From assembly GCA_947631215.1 (NCBI GenBank), contig CANRKN010000128.1, forward strand, positions 1 to 5,847: a DNA stretch of 5,847 bases, read 5' to 3'. Positions 1 to 5,546 of this stretch are shown here, in pieces (within the stretch, counting starts at the first letter, position 1; each line of letters begins with the position of its first letter). The notes beneath the pieces were generated by a model. It searched no databases. It was not told the DNA's origin and was given only the letters and a program-made list of their open reading frames with translations. This stretch comes from an uncultured Oscillospiraceae bacterium (GTDB lineage Bacteria; Bacillota_A; Clostridia; Oscillospirales; Oscillospiraceae). The translations under genes were made by a program, and so were the position numbers.

Positions 1-62
1 GCAAAGCTCATCACCATGACCAGCGCCAGGACCAGGCACAGACGGCGGATACTCTTCTTCAT
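1..62 (-). CDS. N-terminus of an exported protein (signal peptide), truncated by the left edge
   Basis: Only 20 full codons lie in the window. The reading from the ATG at 62-60 begins MKKSIRRLCLVLALVMV and continues MSFA. That is a Lys/Arg n-region followed by a hydrophobic core, as in a Sec signal peptide or a lipoprotein leader. The cleavage site or lipobox is beyond the edge, so secreted protein and lipoprotein cannot be told apart. The start is fixed by a Shine-Dalgarno AAAGGAG (71-77) eight bases upstream. The gene has its own promoter (126-155), with a leader of about 57 nt, and is separated from the upstream operon by a strong terminator, so it is transcribed independently. What the mature protein does cannot be seen. 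Confidence 0.8.
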   Translation of the reverse strand, partial: MKKSIRRLCLVLALVMVMSF

Positions 63-70
63 GTTGGTGT

Positions 71-77
71 CTCCTTT
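71..77 (-). promoter_or_regulatory. Ribosome binding site of the left-edge exported-protein gene
   Basis: AAAGGAG on the minus strand, eight bases before the ATG at 62-60. It is a near-perfect Shine-Dalgarno and is the main support for calling this truncated gene. Confidence 0.8.
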
Positions 78-125
78 ACAAAATTTTTGGGTGGGGTGTG
101 AGTTACTTGTGGTTTCTTTGGTCAC

Positions 126-155
126 ACTATACCATTTCCAGGAGACAACTTGCAA
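126..155 (-). promoter_or_regulatory. Sigma-A-type promoter for the left-edge gene
   Basis: On the minus strand the -35 hexamer TTGCAA (155-150) is followed after 18 bp by the -10 hexamer TATAGT (131-126). A TGG immediately before the -10 gives an extended -10 (TGn) element. The predicted start is near position 119, leaving a leader of about 57 nt. The region upstream is A/T-rich with oligo-A tracts that could act as an UP element. It also holds three dyad repeats, so the promoter may be regulated. Confidence 0.6.
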
Positions 156-162
156 TCAATTT

Positions 163-249
163 TTGATGATTTTTCAAAAAGTTGTACGGGCTTTGTGCAT
201 TTTTCAATAATCTGTATTGTGGCACAGGATGATTTTGTGTATTTCACAA
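163..249. repeat. Three degenerate 15-bp dyad repeats upstream of the promoter (operator-like)
   Basis: Three related sites read on the plus strand: TTGATGATTTTTCAA (163-177), TTGTGCATTTTTCAA (193-207) and TTGTGTATTTCACAA (235-249). The third is a perfect inverted repeat, TTGTG-N5-CACAA. The other two keep TTG and CAA at the ends with partial symmetry. Extended to 19 bp, copies 2 and 3 match at 16 of 19 positions and copies 1 and 2 at 15 of 19. Starts are 30 and 42 bp apart, close to whole helical turns. Relative to the predicted start near 119, the centres fall at about -51, -81 and -123. The layout suits binding by a dimeric transcription factor, but AT-rich composition could produce some of the similarity. 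Confidence 0.4.
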
Positions 250-277
250 TAAATGTCACATACAACTTTCTATTTAC

Positions 278-310
278 ATAAAAAGACAGGGCCGGCAGAT
301 GCCGGCCCTG
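278..310 (-). terminator. Rho-independent terminator after the PrdX-like gene
   Basis: On the minus strand CAGGGCCGGC (310-301) pairs perfectly with GCCGGCCCTG (296-287) across a 4-base loop. The 10-bp stem is followed by TC and five T residues (284-280). It begins 25 bases after the stop codon at 335-337. It closes the cvpA-adenylation-wecB-prdX operon. On the plus strand there is no T-tract after the stem, so it acts in one direction. Confidence 0.9.
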
Positions 311-334
311 ATTTCCAGGGATTATTTGCCAGTT

Positions 335-886
335 TCAGTCCTCGCCCGTGAGGCGCACCACCGTGGGCGCGTGGCCCATGGCGGGCAGCAGCTTTTCCGT
401 CAAATCCTCCGTGCGGAACTTCACGGAGCTTGTGTTCATGCAGGGGTGGCAGCCGAACCACTCCTCCTTGAGTACATCCTCGTCGATGATGAGCCGCACC
501 TTGTTCTCAGTATCGTTCATGAGCCCCAGCACCGTGACGCTCCCCGGAGACACGCCCAGGTACCGCTCCATGTGCTCTCCGTCGGCGAAGCTGAGCCTGC
601 TCACGCCAAGCTGGTGGGAAAGCTCCTTTGTCTTGAAATGCTTGTCCCCGGGCATGATGAGCAGATAGAAATCCGTCTGCTGGCGGTTGCAGAGAAACAG
701 GTTCTTGCAGATATGTACGTTCAGCACCGCGTCCACCTGGGCGCAGACCTCCATGGTGGTGGAGGGGGCGTCCGGGTGGTCCGTGCGGTAAAAGTCCACG
801 CCCACTTGATCCAGCAGGGCGTAGGCCCGCACCTCCCTGTCCAGCCGGCCCGTCATGTCCACCGGGGACCCGTGGAAAAGCTCCAT
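335..886 (-). CDS. PrdX/ProXp-ala family prolyl-tRNA editing protein (YbaK/EbsC fold)
   Basis: The 183-aa product resembles free-standing trans-editing deacylases that hydrolyse Ala mischarged on tRNA-Pro in the cytoplasm. Visible hallmarks run along the whole length: HP in the N-terminal part (H37-P38), the ICKNLFLCNRQQ motif with K61-N62 aligned to the key Lys-Asn of ProXp-ala, FYLLIMPGDKHFKTKELS (73-90), SRLSFA (96-101), the PGSVTVLGLMND segment (114-125) and GCHPCMNTSSV (145-155). Length is normal for the family. It starts 2 bp after the wecB stop, with a GAGG Shine-Dalgarno inside the end of wecB, so it is translated from the same mRNA. It is the last gene of the operon. The fold and broad activity are secure. 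Exact tRNA and amino-acid specificity is inferred from family resemblance. Confidence 0.88.
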   Translation of the reverse strand: MELFHGSPVDMTGRLDREVRAYALLDQVGVDFYRTDHPDAPSTTMEVCAQVDAVLNVHICKNLFLCNRQQTDFYLLIMPGDKHFKTKELSHQLGVSRLSFADGEHMERYLGVSPGSVTVLGLMNDTENKVRLIIDEDVLKEEWFGCHPCMNTSSVKFRTEDLTEKLLPAMGHAPTVVRLTGED

Positions 887-888
887 TT

Positions 889-2004
889 CTATCGCCTCGT
901 CTTGAAATATTCCTCTAATCCGTCCGCGATCCTCAAGCTCGCGTGCCCGTCCCCGTAGGGATTCACCGCCCGGGCCATGGCGTCGTGGGCGGCGGGGTCG
1001 TCCAAAAGGCCCGCGAGGGCCGTATAAACGCTTTCCTCCGACGTGCCCGCCATGCGCAGGGTCCCGGCAACCACGCCCTCGGGCCGCTCGGTCTTATCCC
1101 GCATGACCAGCACGGGGACATCCAGGCTCGGCGCCTCCTCCTGGAGGCCGCCGGAGTCGGTGAGCACCAGCCAGCACCGGGCCATGACGTTGTGGAAGTC
1201 CACCGGGTCCATGGGTCCGGTGAGGCGGATGCGTCCGCACCCGTCCAGCACCGCGTGGGCCACCGCACCCACGGCGGGGTTCAGATGCACCGGGTACAGG
1301 GCCTTCACGTCCGGCCGCTCCTCCACCGCCCGGCGCACCGCCCGGAGCATCCCCTCCAGGGGCGCGCCCAGGCTCTCCCGCCGGTGAGCCGTCACCAGCA
1401 CCAGGCGGCTGCCCGCCGCCCAGTCCAGGATTGGGTTTACATAATCTTTCCGCACCGTGGTCCCCAGCGCGTCGATGGCGGTGTTGCCGGTGACGTATAC
1501 CCGCTCCGACGCGACGCCCTCCCGCAGGAGGTTCTGTTTTGCCTCCTCCGTGGGGGCGAAGTGGAGGCACGCCATCAGACTCACCGCCCGGCGGTACATC
1601 TCCTCCGGCCAGGGCCGGGCCATATCGTAGGTCCGAAGCCCCGCCTCTATGTGGGCCACGGGTACCTTTTTATAAAAACATGCCAGCGCCCCGGCGAAGG
1701 CGGTGGCGGTGTCCCCGTAGACCAAAGCCATGTCCGGCTTCTCCGTCTCCAGCACCCGCTCCGCGCCCCGGAGCACCGCCTCGGTCACGTCGAAAAGGCT
1801 CTGTCCGGCGCGCATCACGTCCAGGTCGTAGTCCGCCCGGATGCCGAAGGCGGCCAGCACCGGGTCCAGCATCTGTCGATGCTGGCCGGTGACGCATACC
1901 CGCACCTCAAATGTGCCCCGGCGGGAAAGCTCCGCCAGCAGGGGGCCCATCTTCACCGCCTCGGGCCTGGTGCCGAACACGGCCAGGAGCTTTGGCCGGC
2001 TCAT
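889..2004 (-). CDS. wecB: UDP-N-acetylglucosamine 2-epimerase (non-hydrolysing)
   Basis: This 371-aa cytoplasmic enzyme interconverts UDP-GlcNAc and UDP-ManNAc, the donor precursor for teichoic-acid linkage units, secondary wall polymers or capsules (also called MnaA). Family signatures are all present: FGTRPEAVKMGPL (10-22), VTGQHRQMLDPVL (38-50), YGDTATAFAGAL (96-107), HIEAGLRT (118-125), PWPEE (131-135), TGNTAIDAL (172-180), VTAHRRES (204-211), YPVHLNP (237-243) and LTDSGGLQEEAPS (281-293) with TERPEG (305-310). By alignment from memory with E. coli WecB, D98, E120, E134 and H207 correspond to its catalytic Asp95, Glu117, Glu131 and His213. The start was set at 2004 because homology begins there, an AAGGAA site lies 8 bases upstream (2013-2018), and length fits the family. 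The ATG overlaps the adenylation gene's TGA by 4 bp, implying coupled translation. Confidence 0.95.
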   Translation of the reverse strand: MSRPKLLAVFGTRPEAVKMGPLLAELSRRGTFEVRVCVTGQHRQMLDPVLAAFGIRADYDLDVMRAGQSLFDVTEAVLRGAERVLETEKPDMALVYGDTATAFAGALACFYKKVPVAHIEAGLRTYDMARPWPEEMYRRAVSLMACLHFAPTEEAKQNLLREGVASERVYVTGNTAIDALGTTVRKDYVNPILDWAAGSRLVLVTAHRRESLGAPLEGMLRAVRRAVEERPDVKALYPVHLNPAVGAVAHAVLDGCGRIRLTGPMDPVDFHNVMARCWLVLTDSGGLQEEAPSLDVPVLVMRDKTERPEGVVAGTLRMAGTSEESVYTALAGLLDDPAAHDAMARAVNPYGDGHASLRIADGLEEYFKTRR

Positions 2005-3512
2005 CCGATGTGTTCCTTCTTGAGGGTCACCCGGTCGATCTTGTCGTTGATGGTCATGGGGAGCCTGTCCAGGTGCACGTACCGGTTGGGCATCATGTAG
2101 CTGGGAAGCTTTACCGCGAGGGCCGTCGCCAGCTCCCCCGGCTCCGCCGGGCCCATGTATACGCACACGATCTCATCCCTGTCCGCGTCGAAGAGGCAGC
2201 AGCCGTTGGACACCCCTGGGTCGGCCAGCAGCGCCGTCTCGATCTCCCCCAGCTCGATGCGGTAGCAGCCCTGGTGCTTGATCTGGAAATCCTTCCGGCC
2301 CTGGAACATGATCTCCCCCCGCTCGTTGTACCGGGCCAGGTCTCCGGTGCGGTACATCCGCTCGTGGAAGAGGGGGTTGAGGGGGTTCTGGACGAATGCC
2401 TTCTCCGTCTGGACGGGGTTATTGTAGTAGCCCAGGGACAGGCATGTCCCCAGCACGCACAGCTCCCCGGTCTCGTCCGGGCCGGCCAGCTCATTTTCGT
2501 CGTTCAAAAGGAGGATGCGGCTGTTTTCGCAGGCCTTGCCGATGGGCAGGGGGTCGTCGTCGTCAAAGTCCCGGTCCACCACGTAATAGGCGCACACGTC
2601 GGTGATCTCCGTGGGACCGTACATGTTGCAGTACTTGGCATCCGGCACCGCCCGCCGCCACATGTTGAGCTGGCGGTTGGGCATGACCTCGCCGCAGAAG
2701 TAGACGCGCTTCAATTGGGTGGGTGGGTCTATCTCCAATATCCCCGAGTTGGCGATGGATATGAGGGCCGAGGGCACGAAGAAGATGGTGTCTATCTCAT
2801 GCTCCCGGAGAAACTGCATCATGGTCTTGGGGAAGGTGAAGCACTTCTTGGGGATGATCCAGGTGGTGCAGCCATTTTTGAGGGTGGAGTAGATGTCCAG
2901 GGTGGAGTTGTCGAACACGAAGGGCGCCTGGTTGCCGATGACGCAGCTCTCGTTCATATCCAGCGCGTCGTGGAGCCAGTCGGCGTAGTCCACCATGGAC
3001 CGGTGGCTGATGGTGACCCCCTTGGGCACCCCGGTGGAGCCGCTGGTGAAGAGGACATACAATAAGTCCGTGTCCACATGGGCTTTCCGGATGGCGGCCA
3101 GCTTTGCCTCATCCGGCTCGGTCTTGATGGCCTCGCTGAAGAGGGCGCAGCCCGCGTCCCCGGCCACGGCCCGGGCCGCGTCGGCGTTTTTCTCATCATA
3201 GAATACAAATGCCGGGTGGAGGGTGTCGAAGATGAGCTTGATCCGCTCGGCGGGCATCTTGGTGTCCAGAGGCACATAGAAGCACCCGGCGCTCACCGCC
3301 GCGAAAAAGGCGGCGAGGCACTCCGGCGTCTTCTCCATGAACACCGCCACAGGCTGGCGCGGGCCGATGCGCCCGGCGAGATACGTCCCGCCCCGGCGGG
3401 CCATGTCCTGAAGCTGGGCGAAGGTCAGCGCGCTCTTGTCCCCGCCGAAGGCGATCTTGTCCGGCAGCCGCGCCGCGGAGGCGTCCAGATAGTCCAGTAC
3501 ATTCGTTACCAT
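2001..3512 (-). CDS. Stand-alone amino-acid adenylation (AMP-forming) enzyme, DltA-like
   Basis: The 503-aa ANL-superfamily ligase activates a carboxylic acid, most likely an amino acid, with ATP to an acyl-AMP and normally passes it to a carrier protein. Core motifs in order: A3 TSGSTGVPKG (156-165), A4 FDNS with D201 at the position that binds the substrate amino group, FCGEVMPN (272-279), A5 NMYGPTEIT (296-304), A7 YRTGDL (387-392), A8 GRKDFQ with hinge D408 followed by RIELGEIE (418-425), and A10 NDKIDR with catalytic K491. Length matches D-alanine:carrier ligase DltA (about 500 aa), and there is no fused carrier or condensation domain. C273 sits where I recall the DltA stereoselectivity cysteine, but pocket residue D305 differs from DltA. 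Translation starts 10 bp after the cvpA stop behind a GAGGG site. No dltB, dltC or dltD is in the window, so the substrate and acceptor are unknown. Confidence 0.88.
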   Translation of the reverse strand: MVTNVLDYLDASAARLPDKIAFGGDKSALTFAQLQDMARRGGTYLAGRIGPRQPVAVFMEKTPECLAAFFAAVSAGCFYVPLDTKMPAERIKLIFDTLHPAFVFYDEKNADAARAVAGDAGCALFSEAIKTEPDEAKLAAIRKAHVDTDLLYVLFTSGSTGVPKGVTISHRSMVDYADWLHDALDMNESCVIGNQAPFVFDNSTLDIYSTLKNGCTTWIIPKKCFTFPKTMMQFLREHEIDTIFFVPSALISIANSGILEIDPPTQLKRVYFCGEVMPNRQLNMWRRAVPDAKYCNMYGPTEITDVCAYYVVDRDFDDDDPLPIGKACENSRILLLNDENELAGPDETGELCVLGTCLSLGYYNNPVQTEKAFVQNPLNPLFHERMYRTGDLARYNERGEIMFQGRKDFQIKHQGCYRIELGEIETALLADPGVSNGCCLFDADRDEIVCVYMGPAEPGELATALAVKLPSYMMPNRYVHLDRLPMTINDKIDRVTLKKEHIG

Positions 3513-3522
3513 ATCTTATCCC

Positions 3523-4212
3523 TCACAAAAACAGTCTCACGAGATATGTGCTGTGCAAAAGCTCCTGATTGAGCCAGGAGGTGTTGACGAACAGCGTCAC
3601 CACGTCCAGCAGAAATACGAAGGCCCACCCCGTCACCAGGCCCTCCCCGAAGCCCAGGGCCAGACCCAGAAGCCGGTTGGTCATGGAGAGGATGGAGTCC
3701 CGCCTCTTCCCGGAGGCAAAGAGCCGGGCGAAGAAACGGGCCACGATGAGGCAGCCTATCAATATGAGCGCGCTCAGCACCATCTGCACCAGGCTCACCA
3801 GCACCGGCTGGAGCACCGTGGCGCATATGGCCCGGGCAAGGCCCGCCGCGTCCTGCCCCGCCATGTTCAATATGGCGCCGGCGGTCTCGGGGGTGATGAT
3901 CTGCCCGCCCAGGACGCCGCCCATGGAGTTGAGGACGTTCTGGATGGTCTGCATGGCCGCGGCCACGTTCCCCATGGCCGCCCCCGCTCCCGCGGGGATG
4001 GCCGCCGCCACCTTCGCCACTGTCCGGGGCTCCAGGACCGTGTGGTATATCTGCTCGGCCCAGACGCCCGCGTACCGGGTCACCAGCACCGCCGCCGCCA
4101 CCCAGCCCGCCAGACGCAGGATCTCCGACAGCAGGCCCTGCCGCCAGCCCCGAAAGGCGATGAGCAATATGATCGCCGCCAGGACCAGGTCATATACCGT
4201 TCTGGCCTCCAC
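3523..4212 (-). CDS. CvpA-family inner membrane protein
   Basis: The 229-aa product looks like a CvpA/colicin V production family membrane protein. Its first helix and loop (YDLVLAAIILLIAFRGWRQG, about 7-26) and the late NRLLGLALGFGEGLVTGW segment (179-196) match the family pattern. Predicted membrane segments lie near 6-22, 32-48, 134-160 and 183-207, and an Ala/Gly-rich region of about 80 residues separates the second and third. I chose the GTG at 4212 because an ATG-initiated reading from 4281 would begin inside the -35 box of the promoter, its extra 23 residues are unlike the family, and a G-rich AGAGGGGG site precedes the GTG. It is the first gene of the operon, 10 bp before the adenylation gene. 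Family members affect envelope integrity, but no molecular activity can be read from the sequence. Confidence 0.8.
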   Translation of the reverse strand: MEARTVYDLVLAAIILLIAFRGWRQGLLSEILRLAGWVAAAVLVTRYAGVWAEQIYHTVLEPRTVAKVAAAIPAGAGAAMGNVAAAMQTIQNVLNSMGGVLGGQIITPETAGAILNMAGQDAAGLARAICATVLQPVLVSLVQMVLSALILIGCLIVARFFARLFASGKRRDSILSMTNRLLGLALGFGEGLVTGWAFVFLLDVVTLFVNTSWLNQELLHSTYLVRLFL

Positions 4213-4252
4213 GGGCCCGCCCCCTCTCTCAAAGTGACATAATATCCTTGCT

Positions 4253-4281
4253 ATTATAACCGCAAATGGCAATAAACGCAA
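4253..4281 (-). promoter_or_regulatory. Sigma-A-type promoter of the cvpA-adenylation-wecB-prdX operon
   Basis: On the minus strand TTGCGT (4281-4276) is separated by 17 bp from a consensus TATAAT (4258-4253). The predicted start is near 4246, giving a leader of about 34 nt to the GTG at 4212. The -35 box lies just 3 bases past the terminator-like hairpin of the preceding gene. No other promoter is apparent before the four closely packed genes downstream. Confidence 0.7.
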
Positions 4282-4309
4282 GAGCAGCGGCGGCCAAAGG
4301 CCGCCGCTG
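4276..4309 (-). terminator. GC hairpin after the DUF4179 gene, probable weak terminator
   Basis: On the minus strand CAGCGGCGGCC (4309-4299) pairs perfectly with GGCCGCCGCTG (4295-4285) around a 3-base loop. It is placed 20 bases after the stop codon of the DUF4179 gene. The following bases, CTCTTGCGTTT, are a poor U-tract. Termination may therefore be incomplete, with some read-through into the cvpA operon. Confidence 0.6.
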
Positions 4310-4328
4310 TCCCCATTATAGGTTTTGT

Positions 4329-5546
4329 TTATTTCGTGAACGTCAGGTCCAGGTCCACCCGCATCGGGGTCAGGCCGTCCTGCAGGGTGTTGCCGTCGAC
4401 CCAGGCCTCCTCATAGGGCACGGGCCGGCCGTTTTCGTCCTGATAGCCGCTGCCGTCGCCCACGGCGGTGATGCTCTCCACCTGGGACGGGTCGATGATG
4501 CGGTTGAAGGTGTCATTCATGACAAATCCCTCGCCGTAGCAGCCCACGGTGATGTTGATCATATAGGGCTCGCCCCCCTCCAGCACATACTCACTGCCGT
4601 CGGTCATATGGATGACCACGTCGCTGAAATAGTAGTTCTGCCTGTAGGGGTTGCCCTCCGGGGGCACGATCTGCAGCCCCACCGGAGAGACGCCGGCGCT
4701 CCAGCCGTCGGGCCCGGTCAGGGGCGTGACGGGCACCGCCTGGGACAGAGGGAATATCACACTGCCCTCGTCCACCACGTCGGCAGCCAGCATGGCGTCC
4801 GGGTCGTGCTCCTTGACCACGTGGAAGGTCAGCGTCAGGTTCTCCGCCTGCTCCAGGCCCTCAAAGGGCGCGAAGTACTTAACGACGGTCTTTTGGGTGT
4901 CGGTGCCCCCCGCCGCCACGAAGTCGCAGCTGTCCACGAAGTGTATCTTCCCGCCGTTTTCGTCCGCGAAGTACAGCGTCGCGTCCCGTAGCGAGCCCAC
5001 CATATTCGTGTCCTGATACAGCATGCCGCCCTCCTCGGTGAACTCCGTGCCGGGGAAACCGTTGGGGTCCTCCATGGTATAGGTGAGCACGCCCATGCCG
5101 TTGGCGTCCATGACGAAATCCTCCACGGTGAAGGTCACATCCTGGACCGTCACGCTCTGGCCCACGTTCACGGTCTCATCGCCCACCAGCTCCTCCGCCA
5201 TCTCCGGGTCTACGGACACCCTCTCCTCGCCGGGGACATCATACTCCTTCCAGACGTTGCCTTCGTCGTCGGTGAGGACCTTGTGCTTCACGTCCCGGCT
5301 GGCAATGCTCTCGTCGCCGAACACCGTGTCGAAAAATCCCGTGTACTCCCCCACGGCGTAGGCCGTGACGGACAGCGCGATCACCAACACCGCCGCGATG
5401 AGGGCGCCCCGCAGGGCGCTGCGGCCCGTTTTCTTCATGTGCTTTACCGCTTTTTCCTTGTCGATCATATCCAATACCTCCTCCAGGGTATCCGGGGAGG
5501 CGTGCAGGGGCTCCAGAGCCCTTTTTATGGATGTACGTTCATTCAT
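4329..5546 (-). CDS. DUF4179-type single-pass membrane protein, probable anti-sigma factor
   Basis: The 405-aa protein has a charged cytoplasmic N-terminus (1-44) containing LEPLHASPDTLEEVLDMID, one transmembrane helix at about 45-65 (ALRGALIAAVLVIALSVTAYA), and a large acidic outside domain of about 340 residues. Features such as VGEYTGFFDTVFGD right after the helix and the VEDFVMDANGMGVLTYT strand (141-157) are typical of DUF4179 proteins encoded next to ECF sigma factors in Firmicutes. The N-terminal tail is the likely sigma-binding part. There is no HxxxCxxC zinc motif, so it is not a ZAS-type anti-sigma factor. The ATG at 5546 overlaps the sigma gene by 8 bp and has a GGAGG site 9 bases upstream, so the two are coupled. 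The signal sensed by the outer domain is unknown, and direct sigma inhibition is inferred from gene order. Confidence 0.78.
   Translation of the reverse strand: MNERTSIKRALEPLHASPDTLEEVLDMIDKEKAVKHMKKTGRSALRGALIAAVLVIALSVTAYAVGEYTGFFDTVFGDESIASRDVKHKVLTDDEGNVWKEYDVPGEERVSVDPEMAEELVGDETVNVGQSVTVQDVTFTVEDFVMDANGMGVLTYTMEDPNGFPGTEFTEEGGMLYQDTNMVGSLRDATLYFADENGGKIHFVDSCDFVAAGGTDTQKTVVKYFAPFEGLEQAENLTLTFHVVKEHDPDAMLAADVVDEGSVIFPLSQAVPVTPLTGPDGWSAGVSPVGLQIVPPEGNPYRQNYYFSDVVIHMTDGSEYVLEGGEPYMINITVGCYGEGFVMNDTFNRIIDPSQVESITAVGDGSGYQDENGRPVPYEEAWVDGNTLQDGLTPMRVDLDLTFTK

Noticed and set aside
155..167. Short palindrome ATCAATTTTTGAT next to the -35 box
   Set aside because: Its 5-bp arms in very AT-rich sequence are expected by chance, and it does not match the three-copy dyad pattern.
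16..210. 64-aa plus-strand frame at the left end
   Set aside because: It begins antisense to the signal peptide and runs through AT-rich promoter DNA. It has no ribosome site and no recognisable product.
2005..2166. 54-residue N-terminal extension of WecB from an upstream ATG at 2166
   Set aside because: It is the out-of-frame shadow of the adenylation gene's 3' end, Gly/Pro/Arg/His-rich and not homologous to WecB. The ATG at 2004 has a ribosome site and gives the family's usual length.
299..3065. Long plus-strand open frames opposite the prdX, wecB and adenylation genes
   Set aside because: They are antisense shadows typical of GC-rich DNA. Their translations are His/Arg/Val-rich with no domain, and the opposite strand encodes well-conserved proteins.
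4315..4320. Second TATAAT on the minus strand just after the DUF4179 stop
   Set aside because: No acceptable -35 hexamer lies 16-18 bp upstream, and transcripts would enter the GC hairpin at once. The 4253-4281 promoter is better.
3553..5016. Plus-strand frames opposite the CvpA and DUF4179 genes
   Set aside because: They have low-complexity composition and no convincing ribosome sites, and they lie antisense to genes with clear membrane-protein features.
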